The notes beneath the pieces are model-generated. The model was not told the origin of the DNA. It ran no database searches and was given only the letters and a program-made list of their open reading frames with translations. Source: JADLHS01 sp044225555 (GTDB lineage: Bacteria > Verrucomicrobiota > Verrucomicrobiia > Limisphaerales > JADLHS01). Taken from it: a stretch of DNA of 64,000 bases. Made by a program: the position numbers and the translations under genes. The stretch covers positions 186,001-250,000 of the forward strand of contig JBGAIM010000010.1 in the NCBI GenBank assembly GCA_044225555.1, read 5' to 3'. Positions 9,341 to 17,659 of this stretch are shown here, in pieces. Position 1 is the stretch's first letter, and the number at the start of each line of letters is the position of its first letter.

Positions 9341-10273
9341 TCACCCCTTCTCGATCGCGGCGAACAAACTCTCGAGACTGTTCAACGGAGCATCCCGCTT
9401 GGGATTCAAGACTCGCCGAATGTATTCGACTCCCTCGGTTACCGTGCGGACGGACTTGGGGAGAAGTGCCCCGCTGGCGTTGGCATGCCCCCCGCCCTGG
9501 AATCGCTCCGCGACCTTGATGGCTTCGCCGTTGCGGCTGCGGAAGCTGGCGATCACAATGTTGTTCGTGCGTCGAAACAACGTCACCAGCACTGGATAGC
9601 GCGTGGCCTGCCGTTCGAGCAATTGATGCACAATCTGGTTGTTGTTGCCGACCACGGTATCCACGTAACCCACCGTTGAGCTGAGTTCCGTGACGTTATT
9701 TTTGCTCCACTCGAAACCCAGCGGGTCCTCAATCCGGCGTTTGACCTCCATGACTTGCAGCAGCGGATGATCAAGCAGTTTTTCAATCTCGCCGTTGATC
9801 AAAGCATGGAGATTCCAAAAGCCGTAGATCTTCACGAGACTCGCGTAATCACCCGCCACGGCGAAGTCCGGATCGTCCTCAAGGAACAAGTCGGCCACGT
9901 TGTTCAAGTGAACGAGCCGGTCGAGCGCGGGTGTGGCCAGTCCGTATTCGCGGCATAGTTCATAGCAGAGCAATCCGGCGGACTTGTTGATGTCATGGAC
10001 GAGTTGCGCGTTGCCCGGCGTTGCCTCGGTGACATGATGATCCACGATCAACCAGTTGGCCTTGTCGAGGCGCGGCTCGAACGTCAGGTCGGTCACCCAC
10101 GCTGATTTCTCGCGCGGTTCGCGCTGCTTCCAATAATTGTAGTGGTAAGCCTCCAGCGGGATATCCGAGTTGAAGACCTTCTTTGCCAGCCGTCGCAGCA
10201 ATACCCCGGCGACCAACCCATCCAAGTCGCTTTCGTGGGTAATAATCACGTCGGGATGTGGCAGCACAGTCAT
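9341..10273 (-). CDS. DHH family phosphoesterase
   Basis: A 310-residue cytoplasmic metal-dependent phosphoesterase of the DHH/DHHA1 superfamily (NrnA/NrnB/RecJ-like). The DxD-type metal motif is in THESDLDGLV (residues 12-21), the name-giving DHH is at 78-80 (IVDHHVTE), and the C-terminal DHHA1 substrate motif is GGGHANASGAL. Family members degrade short oligoribonucleotides, pAp or cyclic dinucleotide products (pGpG, pApA); which applies here is not decided by sequence. No membrane segment or extra domain is visible. It is divergent from the SDR gene, 108 bases apart. Confidence 0.88.
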   Translation of the reverse strand: MTVLPHPDVIITHESDLDGLVAGVLLRRLAKKVFNSDIPLEAYHYNYWKQREPREKSAWVTDLTFEPRLDKANWLIVDHHVTEATPGNAQLVHDINKSAGLLCYELCREYGLATPALDRLVHLNNVADLFLEDDPDFAVAGDYASLVKIYGFWNLHALINGEIEKLLDHPLLQVMEVKRRIEDPLGFEWSKNNVTELSSTVGYVDTVVGNNNQIVHQLLERQATRYPVLVTLFRRTNNIVIASFRSRNGEAIKVAERFQGGGHANASGALLPKSVRTVTEGVEYIRRVLNPKRDAPLNSLESLFAAIEKG

Positions 10274-10381
10274 ACCTGGAGCTTAGGTGAGCCGCGCGCG
10301 ACTGGCGAGCGGCGATTTGCGCTGTCAGTAAAATAACTTCTTTCGTCAAAGCCGGGTCTTGCGACACACTCCACGGCGACT

Positions 10382-11188
10382 ATGAAATTATTCGATCTTT
10401 CCGGAGAAGTGGCGGTGGTGATTGGTGCCACGGGCGTGCTTGGTGGCGCCCTGGCTGAAGGCCTGGCGCAAGCGGGCGCAAAGATCGCCGTCCTCGGCCG
10501 CAACGTCGAACGCGGCGAAGCTCGCGTCAAAGCCATTCAAGCCAAAGGCGGCCAGGCCGCTTTCTTCGCCGCCGACGCCGTGTCGCGTTGCAGCCTCGGC
10601 GAAGCGCACGAGAAAATCGAGGCGGCACTCGGCGCACCAACTATTCTGCTCAACGGCGCGGGCGGGAATGATCCCAAAGTCACCGTCACTGCCGATCATC
10701 CCTTCGAGTCCATTCAACTCGCCGACTGGCAGGCCAACTTCGACCTGAACCTCGCTGGCGGCGTGCTGCTACCCTGCCAGGAATTCGGCCCCGCCATGTG
10801 CACCCGTGGCAAGGGCAGCATCATCAACATTGCCAGCGCTTCGGCGCACCTCCCGTTGTCCCGCGTGGTCACGTACTCCGCCGCCAAGGCAGCGGTCCTG
10901 AATCTCACCAAGTTCCTCGCCCGCGAATGGGCGGCCAAAGGCGTGCGCGTTAACACCATCACCCCGGGCTTTTTCCCCGCCGAACAGAACCGCAAACTCC
11001 TGTTCAACGAGGATGGCTCCCCGACCGCCCGGACGCAGTCCATCTGGGGACACACCCCGATGAAACGATTCGGTGAAGCGCAGGAATTGATTGGCGCCGC
11101 CGTGTTTCTGGCCAGCCACCGGGCCAGCAGTTTCGTAACTGGGTCCGACCTCGTCGTGGATGGTGGTTTCCTGAGCCAGACGATTTAA
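10382..11188 (+). CDS. SDR family oxidoreductase, D-mannonate/fructuronate-type
   Basis: A 268-residue classical short-chain dehydrogenase. The Rossmann NAD(P) motif is GATGVLGG (residues ~16-23), with the NGAGG and NIASASAH strands and the catalytic Tyr-x-x-x-Lys in TYSAAK. The C-terminal part is FVTGSDLVVDGGF. The segment after the catalytic helix (INTITPGFFPAEQNRKLL) and the SIWGHTPMKRFG phrase resemble SDRs annotated as D-mannonate oxidoreductase, a UxuB-isofunctional group that reduces fructuronate to mannonate in hexuronate breakdown. No other hexuronate gene is nearby, so the substrate is an inference. Confidence 0.82.
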   Translation: MKLFDLSGEVAVVIGATGVLGGALAEGLAQAGAKIAVLGRNVERGEARVKAIQAKGGQAAFFAADAVSRCSLGEAHEKIEAALGAPTILLNGAGGNDPKVTVTADHPFESIQLADWQANFDLNLAGGVLLPCQEFGPAMCTRGKGSIINIASASAHLPLSRVVTYSAAKAAVLNLTKFLAREWAAKGVRVNTITPGFFPAEQNRKLLFNEDGSPTARTQSIWGHTPMKRFGEAQELIGAAVFLASHRASSFVTGSDLVVDGGFLSQTI

Positions 11189-11232
11189 TTAACCACGCAC
11201 CCGGTGGCGGCGTCTGATACACTGTGCTGACG

Positions 11233-12108
11233 ATGGCTCGTTCCGATAATCCGGTGAATCCACTCGCAGCGGGGCAACGGGTGTTTGAGCGTTACTACCT
11301 CAAGCGCACCTTGGGCGTGGGCGGCATGGGTGTGGTCTGGCTCGCCCACGACCGCGTACTCGAACAACCCATCGCCCTCAAATTCATCGCGCAACACCTC
11401 GTTCAGGACAAACACGAGATCGAACGCCTCAAGAGCGAAACCCGCCGCAGCCTCAAACTCTCGCACCCGAACATCGTCCGCATCTACGACTTCATCCAGA
11501 CCCATCAGGGCGCGGCCGTGGCGATGGAATATGTAGACGGCTGGTCGCTCTGGTCGTTGCGCGTGGACAAACCCCGGCAGATCTTCACCGTGGACGAAAT
11601 CATGCCCTGGGTTCGCGACCTGTGCGACGCGCTGGATTACGCGCACAACCAGGCCGGCATCGTCCATCGCGACATCAAGCCCGCCAACCTCATCGTTGAC
11701 TCGCGTGGCCAGCTTAAGATTACTGACTTCGGTCTGTCGCGCGAACTTCACCGCGGGCCGGCGCACGATGCCTCTCATCCCAACATCGTGGGCACGGATT
11801 GGTACATGAGCCCGCAGCAATGGACCGGCGAACCGCCCGCCGTCGCCGACGACATCTACTCCCTGGGGGTGACGATCTACGAATTGCTGACCGGCAAGCC
11901 GCCGTTTTACGAAGGCGACGTGTTCAAGCAACTGCACGAAGACGTCCCGCCGAGCCTGACGGAACGGTTGTTCCAATTCGGCATCCACGACGTCGTCATT
12001 CCCCTGACCTGGGAAGAAACCATCGCCGCTTGCCTCGAAAAGGACGCCGCCCGCCGCCCGGTCAGCATCCGCGATGTCGCCGCCCGCCTCGGGTTTATTG
12101 TGTCGTAA
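11233..12108 (+). CDS. serine/threonine protein kinase (Hanks type)
   Basis: A 291-residue soluble kinase consisting almost only of a catalytic domain. It has the glycine loop LGVGGMGVVWLAHD, the catalytic Lys in IALKFI, HRDIKPANLIV catalytic loop, DFG in ITDFGLSR, an activation segment with IVGTDWYMSPQQW, and the DDIYSLGVTIYELLTGKPPF helix. There is no transmembrane or PASTA/TPR tail, so it is shorter than most bacterial PknB-like kinases. The ATG at 11233 is preferred over an in-frame GTG at 11224. It follows the SDR gene by 44 bases on the same strand. Targets are unknown; a compact nested palindrome lies just downstream. Confidence 0.92.
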   Translation: MARSDNPVNPLAAGQRVFERYYLKRTLGVGGMGVVWLAHDRVLEQPIALKFIAQHLVQDKHEIERLKSETRRSLKLSHPNIVRIYDFIQTHQGAAVAMEYVDGWSLWSLRVDKPRQIFTVDEIMPWVRDLCDALDYAHNQAGIVHRDIKPANLIVDSRGQLKITDFGLSRELHRGPAHDASHPNIVGTDWYMSPQQWTGEPPAVADDIYSLGVTIYELLTGKPPFYEGDVFKQLHEDVPPSLTERLFQFGIHDVVIPLTWEETIAACLEKDAARRPVSIRDVAARLGFIVS

Positions 12109-12128
12109 AAGCATCTCTTAATTGCCGC

Positions 12129-12189
12129 ATGGTAGGGCAAAGCTGCCGCTTTGCTTGATGTTGGCGGCGCAGCAGCACCGCCCTACCAT
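12129..12189. repeat. palindromic element with nested hairpins
   Basis: A perfect 10-bp terminal inverted repeat (ATGGTAGGGC at 12129-12138, GCCCTACCAT at 12180-12189) encloses two smaller hairpins: GCAAAGC/GCTTTGC (from 12137) and GGCGG/CCGCC near the right arm. It can fold into a three-way junction. It lies between the kinase stop and the LarA-like gene. It resembles a REP/miniature element and, being followed by TTTTT-like sequence, could also end transcription. Confidence 0.6.
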
Positions 12190-12314
12190 TTTTGAGATTA
12201 GTTTTGGCATCGCGGACTCTCATGCCCTGCATGTTCGCCTTAGGACACTCCATTCAATCTGCCCTGCACTCTTCTGGGATGGAATTTGCGCTCCGCTTCC
12301 CCTAACCTGCATCC

Positions 12315-13598
12315 GTGCATAACACCGCCCTTCAGATCGGCTCCGCCAGCGGCAAAGTAACCGACGCGCAGGTCGCCCAACTTGTCGCCCAGGCGTTGCC
12401 TGCCGCCGACTATCGCGGCAAAAAGATTCTCCTCATCGTTCCCGACCACACGCGCACCGCGCCCATCGGTCTGTTGTTCAAAACCATCTTCGCCCAGATC
12501 GGCATCGTGACCAAAGAACTCGACGTGCTCACCGCCCTCGGCACCCATCCGCCCATGAGCGAGGAAGCCATCTGCCAGCGATTGGAAATCTCCCTTGAAC
12601 AACATCGCACCGAGTTCAAGAAAGTCCGCTTCTTCAATCACGAGTGGGACAACCCCGCCGCGCTCCAGGAAATCGGCTCGCTCACTTCCAAGGACGTCAG
12701 CGAACTCACCGACGGCCTGTTCTCGATGGACGTGCCCGTGGAGATCAACCAGCTCGTGTTCAACTACGACCAGGTCATCATCGTCGGGCCGGTGTTCCCG
12801 CACGAAGTCGTCGGGTTCTCCGGCGGTAACAAGTATCTCTTCCCCGGCGTGGGCGGACCGAAGATTCTGAACTTCTTCCACTGGCTCGGCGCGGTCGTGA
12901 CCAACCCGATGATCATCGGCAACAAATGGACGCCCGTCCGCAAAGTCGTGGATCGCGCCGGCGCACTGGTGAAAGTCAGCAAAGCCTGCTTCTGCCTCGT
13001 CGTCGCGCCGGACAAATCCCTCGTCGGCCTCACGTTCGGCGCGCCTGAGAACGCGTGGGACGCCGCGAGCGAACTCTCCCGGCAGGTTCACATCATCTAC
13101 AAGGACCGGCCGTTCCAGACCGTGCTCTCCAAAATGCCGCCGATGTATGACGACCTCTGGGTCGCCGGCAAGGGCATGTATAAACTCGAACCCGTCGTCG
13201 CCGACGGCGGCGAACTCATCATCTACGCGCCGCACGTCACCGAGATTTCCGTCACGCACGGACGCATCATCGAGGAGATCGGCTACCATTGCCGCGACTA
13301 TTTCCTGACGCAATGGGACCAGTTCAAAGACAAACCCTGGGGCATTCTCGCGCACAGCACCCACGTGCGCGGCATCGGCAAAATGGCGAACGGCGTCGAG
13401 CAATGCCGCATCCAAGTCACGCTCGCCACTGGCATCCCGGAAGCCGTTTGCAGAAAGATCAACCTCGGCTATCGCGACCCGAAAACCATCCGCGAGGAAG
13501 ACTTCAAAGACCGTGAGCACGAAGGAATTCTCTTCGTGCCCAAAGCCGGTGAGATGCTGTATCACTTGAAACAACAACCGAAATGGGCGGGCGGCTAA
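12315..13598 (+). CDS. LarA-type nickel-pincer racemase/epimerase homologue
   Basis: A 427-residue cytoplasmic protein of the lactate-racemase (LarA, formerly DUF2088) family. It shows PDHTRT at 43-48, equivalent to the family DDxTRP motif. The L. plantarum LarA active site is remembered as catalytic His108 and His174, cofactor-bound Lys184 and nickel ligand His200. Here GTHPP gives His78, VFPHEVV gives His163, FSGGNK gives Lys173, and His189 follows; the 10- and 16-residue spacings after His163 match exactly. The protein should therefore bind the nickel-pincer nucleotide. LarA homologues act on various 2-hydroxyacids, so the substrate is open; the upstream SDR hints at a sugar acid. The cofactor genes larB/C/E are not in this window. 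Start is GTG at 12315. Confidence 0.88.
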   Translation: MHNTALQIGSASGKVTDAQVAQLVAQALPAADYRGKKILLIVPDHTRTAPIGLLFKTIFAQIGIVTKELDVLTALGTHPPMSEEAICQRLEISLEQHRTEFKKVRFFNHEWDNPAALQEIGSLTSKDVSELTDGLFSMDVPVEINQLVFNYDQVIIVGPVFPHEVVGFSGGNKYLFPGVGGPKILNFFHWLGAVVTNPMIIGNKWTPVRKVVDRAGALVKVSKACFCLVVAPDKSLVGLTFGAPENAWDAASELSRQVHIIYKDRPFQTVLSKMPPMYDDLWVAGKGMYKLEPVVADGGELIIYAPHVTEISVTHGRIIEEIGYHCRDYFLTQWDQFKDKPWGILAHSTHVRGIGKMANGVEQCRIQVTLATGIPEAVCRKINLGYRDPKTIREEDFKDREHEGILFVPKAGEMLYHLKQQPKWAGG

Positions 13599-13606
13599 GT
13601 GGCTGA

Positions 13607-13681
13607 ATGCAATACGCAATCCCGGATGAAAACCTCTTCCGCGCCCTCGGCACCATCACCAACACGGCCAAATCCAAATGA
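13607..13681 (+). CDS. 24-codon ORF coupled by ATGA to the next gene, unknown
   Basis: ATG at 13607 opens 24 codons (MQYAIPDENLFRALGTITNT…K) ending in TGA at 13679-13681, which overlaps the ATG of the next gene (13678) as ATGA. It begins 8 bases after the LarA-like stop. High-GC codon use resembles the neighbours and not the AT-richer gene it touches. It may be a leader or coupling peptide, or a leftover of a longer gene tail. Too short for family assignment. Confidence 0.3.
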   Translation: MQYAIPDENLFRALGTITNTAKSK

Positions 13682-14235
13682 ATAGGAAACTTACGCGGAC
13701 CTATCTAATTGCCGTGGTATGTGCATCCGCTTGCGCTTATATAGCGAATTATCTGTTAGTGCAGAATCTGGTCGGCCCCCGCGAACTTATGCTGCGTTTT
13801 CGGCCTAGGTACAACGTAAAATTCAATCCGAGTGGTTGGAAGTCATCCGGTTCGACGAATTTGGTTGGCTTAGTTGTGCCTTCAAAAATTGGACAACGTT
13901 ATCAAATGGTGGATCAATTGCTCGAGTCGGGAGCTCTATTGGGCATGACCGAATCGTCCGTGACCGAACTCTTGGGAGATCCTGACGCTGGCATTACGAA
14001 GCAAGACAGTATCAGGGCATTGCATAATGCATATGGCATTTCTAACGATGGAATACCGAAGCGAATTCTTGATAGCTCGGGTAATCTGACTTATTGGTCG
14101 TATGATCTTGCACCTCAGCGTAACTTTCCTGCGCGTTCTATTTGGTTTCCAATGGCATTTTGCAACTGCGAGCACTGGCTATTGTCGGTCGAGTTTGAAC
14201 ATGGCAAAGTAATTTCAAGTCGAGTTTCTTTCTGA
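13678..14235 (+). CDS. small exported/membrane-anchored protein, unknown, AT-richer
   Basis: A 185-residue protein starting MNRKLTRTYLIAVVCASACAYIANYLL, an uncleaved anchor or signal segment, so it is exported. The middle (LLESGALLGMTESSVTELLGDPD) followed by YWSYDL and LSVEFEHGKVISSRV has the helix–helix–strand pattern of SmpA/OmlA (BamE)-like domains, which bind other envelope proteins. That resemblance is by eye and modest. Its GC content is clearly lower than all neighbours and codon choice differs (many AAT, ATT, TTG), suggesting later acquisition. It is coupled by an ATGA overlap to a 24-codon ORF. Confidence 0.6.
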   Translation: MNRKLTRTYLIAVVCASACAYIANYLLVQNLVGPRELMLRFRPRYNVKFNPSGWKSSGSTNLVGLVVPSKIGQRYQMVDQLLESGALLGMTESSVTELLGDPDAGITKQDSIRALHNAYGISNDGIPKRILDSSGNLTYWSYDLAPQRNFPARSIWFPMAFCNCEHWLLSVEFEHGKVISSRVSF

Positions 14236-14240
14236 TCCCA

Positions 14241-14268
14241 GGAGCGCCGGCCTCCGAGCCGGCACGTC
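14241..14268. repeat. GCCGGC hairpin repeat
   Basis: GCCGGC (14246-14251), a six-base loop CTCCGA, and GCCGGC (14258-14263), flanked by AGGAGC and ACGTCGAC. It sits in the 92-base gap between two convergent genes. It has the form of a short palindromic intergenic repeat and could serve both genes as a terminator without a T tract. Confidence 0.45.
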
Positions 14269-14327
14269 GACTGGTTAATAAATTGCAACGAGTTGAACCA
14301 GAAACATGCCGGGAAGCCTTGTCTTTT

Positions 14328-15914
14328 TCAAACCCCGCCGCGTTCCAGTGGGAAAGAGCGAGTTCTCAATCTCTGATGCAACCGGATGGCAAAGAAAACC
14401 GCGAGCCCGCATTGGACCAGCCAAGCTGACTTACCAAATCGCTCACTCCCACCGAGCAATTGTGGACCATACGACAGTTCCCGAGCCAACGACACCGCCA
14501 TTGCCAGGACATACGGCAGCAGGAAGCCAAAGAGCAGCGTAAACAAAAACGCGGTGATGAAATGCCGGCAGCTTACGGAAAAGTAGAGGCCAATCACCGG
14601 CAGCACAGCATAGGTGAGCGTGAAAAACCAGATTTGTTCGAGGCTGTCCTGGGGTTCAAACAGTCCGGCGAAATAAATCCAGATGCCGAGCAGCGTGATG
14701 ATGGATGGCAGGAATTGCCCCCACAACCCGCGCAATCGTCCGCCGATGATTTGTCCGGTCTTCAACGGCGACACGAGCAGCAGTTCGAGCACGCCGGTCT
14801 CGCGTTCGCGCCGGAAGCTGCCCGCCGCACTCGCCGCCATGCTGAAGGTCAGCATCCACGCCATGAGATTTTCCCACGTCTGATAGCTCCGGAAAAAGCC
14901 CCGGTCCGTAAGCGCCATCGTTTGCACGGAGACGATGATGGCAAACCAGGTCCACGTCACCAGCCGCCCGCTCCAACTCCGTTGTTCGAGCCAGCCGATG
15001 GGATTGCGCTCCAGTTTCCAGCGCATCCAGCGTTTGAGGAACGAGACCCACAAGACCGGTTGAAAAAAGACCTTTTCGATTTGTTGCGCCCGAACCGAGG
15101 GCGGTTCTTCCTGCCACGAGCCCCGCACGCGCTTGGCCGCGAACAGCACGGCGACAGCCAACGCCAGCAGCGCGATCACGGCGGATTGCAGGATGCTGAT
15201 CAACACTTGAACGGCGCTGACCCTGGGCAGGGCGCCCGTCCAAACGTTCCAGGCTTGCGGATGCAGTCCATTCACCGCGAAGCCAACCAGGAAGTTAAAA
15301 TCCATACTCGAATAGCCGCTGCGCAGGTTTCCCCCCAGCTTGTAACCGAGCAGCAGCCCCACCAGATAGCTTTGGACCAGCAGCGCCAGTACCGCCAGCA
15401 ACGCGGCCAGCGCCATGGCCCGCAAACTGTTCCGTGCGGTGGCCGAGGCCACCAGGGCGGCGGCCAGGGCCCAGCAGACGCCGCTGAAATTGATCACGGC
15501 CGAGGCGGTGGCTTGTTGCCAGCTCACACCGCCGAGCAGAAACGGAATCGTCAAGACGGGCAGGACCGCCACCAGCAACGTCATTCCGCGCACCCCGTGC
15601 GTCAGGCCCTTGGCCACGACGATGTCCCGCGGTTTGAGCGGCGTGAGAAAGAGCAGCCCGAGCGTGCCCTCGCGCCGCTCGCGGCTCAGGCAATCCGCCG
15701 CACTGAGCGGGATAAGAACCCACACCGCGCCGAACAGGGTCAGGTGCATGAAGCCGAACAAGGCCGCGCCCTGATTCGGTGTCAGTGGCTGATCGAGGGT
15801 GAAGAACACGCCGCAGGCCAGCACCGCCGCCACGCCGAGCATTCGCAGCCAGAACGTAAACGGCTGCCGGGCCTGGGAGCGCAATTCGCGGCTGATGACC
15901 GGGAAGACGTTCAT
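14328..15914 (-). CDS. ABC-2 type transporter permease (second permease of operon)
   Basis: A 528-residue polytopic membrane protein starting MNVFPVISRELRSQARQPF. The start at 15914 overlaps the stop of the upstream permease as ATGA; the longer open frame upstream is only an overlap shadow. About 11-12 hydrophobic segments appear in two halves. Each half carries the duplicated signature of this family: CLSRERREGTLGLLFLTPLK near the start, and FRRERETGVLELLLVSPLKTG at roughly residue 365. These mark the ABC-2 permeases annotated as NosY-like or 'multicopper maturation' permeases. It forms the membrane pore with the neighbouring permease and the ATPase at 17660-18613; the cargo is unknown. Confidence 0.88.
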   Translation of the reverse strand: MNVFPVISRELRSQARQPFTFWLRMLGVAAVLACGVFFTLDQPLTPNQGAALFGFMHLTLFGAVWVLIPLSAADCLSRERREGTLGLLFLTPLKPRDIVVAKGLTHGVRGMTLLVAVLPVLTIPFLLGGVSWQQATASAVINFSGVCWALAAALVASATARNSLRAMALAALLAVLALLVQSYLVGLLLGYKLGGNLRSGYSSMDFNFLVGFAVNGLHPQAWNVWTGALPRVSAVQVLISILQSAVIALLALAVAVLFAAKRVRGSWQEEPPSVRAQQIEKVFFQPVLWVSFLKRWMRWKLERNPIGWLEQRSWSGRLVTWTWFAIIVSVQTMALTDRGFFRSYQTWENLMAWMLTFSMAASAAGSFRRERETGVLELLLVSPLKTGQIIGGRLRGLWGQFLPSIITLLGIWIYFAGLFEPQDSLEQIWFFTLTYAVLPVIGLYFSVSCRHFITAFLFTLLFGFLLPYVLAMAVSLARELSYGPQLLGGSERFGKSAWLVQCGLAVFFAIRLHQRLRTRSFPLERGGV

Positions 15915-17542
15915 GGGGTCACGCGCGCCCTGGGCTCCAGCGACCGTGACGATCCGGTGGCCACCAGTGCGCGGAAATTTGAATTCAAACGCGTCCTGGA
16001 CACGGCGAGCAGTGCCGCATCCACCGCCAATCCGAAAAGCACCCACAGCACCACCATGGTCTCGACCGCGCCGGAACTGAGTCCCCGGCTCGTCATGCCG
16101 ATGAACCAGAAGCAGAGGATCGCCACCCACGACGGCAGCAGCACCGTGCGAATGGTTTTGAGAATGGCCCGCGTGTGGCGCGTGGTGGTGAGCGCCGACC
16201 AGACACTGACCGGTCCGATGACAAAGCAGTCCGCCAACAGCAACACGATCCCGCCCGCAAATATGATCCCGAAGATGGTCCGGTCCGGTCCGAGCCAGTT
16301 GGTCCGGTCGGGCCAGAAGATCATGCCCAGAAACACCAGGTTCATGCCCACCAACATCCATTTGGGCCAGCGAAATAATTGCGCCAGCGCCGCCTGCTGG
16401 CCAGCGATGATCGCCGCGGGCCGCAGGGGGGTGACGAGCAGCAATTCCAACGCTCCGTTCTGGCGGTCTTCGCTCAACCGGCGGGTGGCTTCGATGGCCA
16501 CCATGCACTTGAAAACCACATGCAGCGCGAAGGCCAGCAGAATGGCGATGGAAAAAGCCGCGCCAGTGCGGCGCGGGGACCAAATGCCGGAAAGAAAGCC
16601 GAACCAGATGAACTGCGCGACCCCGATGATCCCAAACGCCCAGCGCCCCACCCGGTCATCGCGGGTGGCCAGCCAGAGGTAGGGTTTTGATTCGAGCCCG
16701 GCGCGGGATGGCTTGTTTCGATTCGCGAGCAGCGGCTTTTCGCGCCCGGGTTTTGAACTGCCAGTCTCATCGCTTGCTTGTTGCCACACGCGCGGCAGCC
16801 ACGCACTTGCCACAATCAGAAACGTCAGGCTCAAAGCAACAATTGCCAGCAGCGACTTCCAGAATTCTCCGGCGCCCATGCGGGTCGAATAAAAATTGTC
16901 GCCGGCGCAGTAGAGGGCGTAACCCGGACTCGGCCAAAAGAGAAAATCAAATGACCGATGGAATGTGAGCTTCAGCCCCCACCACAGCAACGGCAGGCAA
17001 CCCGCCAGCAAAACCATGATGCCCAACGTCCGCAGGATCGCCGCGCGCGAGTCGTGGCTGAAGGCGGAGACGAACATGCCCGCCGCCAGCGAAAGAAACA
17101 ACGTCGCCAGCAACACCAGCGCGCTGCGGGCGAATTCGCCGGGAGTCACGCCGCCCATCAACAACGGCACCGCCAGCATCGGCACCACCGCCAGCAACCC
17201 ATAAAAGGAATGCAAGGACGTGGACGCGAGTTTGCCCAACACGACATCGTGTCCTTTCAAGTCCGTGAGAAACAACAGCCCCAGCGTGCCTTCGCGTCTT
17301 TCCTCACTCAGACAATCCGCCGTCAGAAAGACTCCGGCCAACATCGCGAAACCGAGACTGAGAATGTTGATGGTCCCGAAGATCGCGGTGGCGCGCTGGG
17401 ACGCGGTTAGGTTGTTCCCAAAGACTGCCAGGATGAACCAGATTGTGAGCGCCAGTCCCGCCGCGATCAAACGCATCCAATGCGTGACCCGCTGCCGGGC
17501 CGCCGTGCGCAACTCACGCTCGACTATCGGCAGGAAGGTCAT
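15911..17542 (-). CDS. ABC-2 type transporter permease (first permease of operon)
   Basis: A 543-residue integral membrane protein beginning MTFLPIVERELRTAARQRVTHW, paralogous to the next permease. It has the same two marker segments, CLSEERREGTLGLLFLTDLKG (residues ~75-95) and LSEDRQNGALELLLVTPLRP (~355-375), each preceding a group of transmembrane helices. The stop overlaps the start of the second permease (15911-15914), so the two are translationally coupled and probably heterodimerise. A 117-base gap separates it from the ATPase gene and contains a degenerate heptamer repeat. Confidence 0.88.
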   Translation of the reverse strand: MTFLPIVERELRTAARQRVTHWMRLIAAGLALTIWFILAVFGNNLTASQRATAIFGTINILSLGFAMLAGVFLTADCLSEERREGTLGLLFLTDLKGHDVVLGKLASTSLHSFYGLLAVVPMLAVPLLMGGVTPGEFARSALVLLATLFLSLAAGMFVSAFSHDSRAAILRTLGIMVLLAGCLPLLWWGLKLTFHRSFDFLFWPSPGYALYCAGDNFYSTRMGAGEFWKSLLAIVALSLTFLIVASAWLPRVWQQASDETGSSKPGREKPLLANRNKPSRAGLESKPYLWLATRDDRVGRWAFGIIGVAQFIWFGFLSGIWSPRRTGAAFSIAILLAFALHVVFKCMVAIEATRRLSEDRQNGALELLLVTPLRPAAIIAGQQAALAQLFRWPKWMLVGMNLVFLGMIFWPDRTNWLGPDRTIFGIIFAGGIVLLLADCFVIGPVSVWSALTTTRHTRAILKTIRTVLLPSWVAILCFWFIGMTSRGLSSGAVETMVVLWVLFGLAVDAALLAVSRTRLNSNFRALVATGSSRSLEPRARVTP

Positions 17543-17621
17543 GGCCGGCAGGCGGAGAACTGAGGCGCGTAGTTCACGTTTTAGGAATGAACGATTCCGG
17601 TTTGGACATCATCTACAGTTT

Positions 17622-17649
17622 CTGACCTCTGACTTCCGACCTCCGGCCT
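17622..17649. repeat. degenerate heptamer tandem repeat
   Basis: Four adjacent 7-mers CTGACCT, CTGACTT, CCGACCT, CCGGCCT lie between the ABC ATPase gene and the first permease gene, in the transcribed spacer of the operon. Nearly all changes are C/T transitions. Confidence 0.5.
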
Positions 17650-17659
17650 CGGGCTCGGG

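Noticed and set aside
12240..13619. Minus-strand ORF of 459 codons over the LarA-like gene
   Set aside because: Antisense shadow; Asp/Glu/His-rich without family motifs, while the plus frame has all LarA active-site residues.
14460..16682. Plus-strand ORF of 740 codons opposite the ABC permease genes
   Set aside because: It lies antisense to two well-supported permeases; the sequence is Gln/Arg/His/Pro rich with no domain, as expected from high-GC antisense frames.
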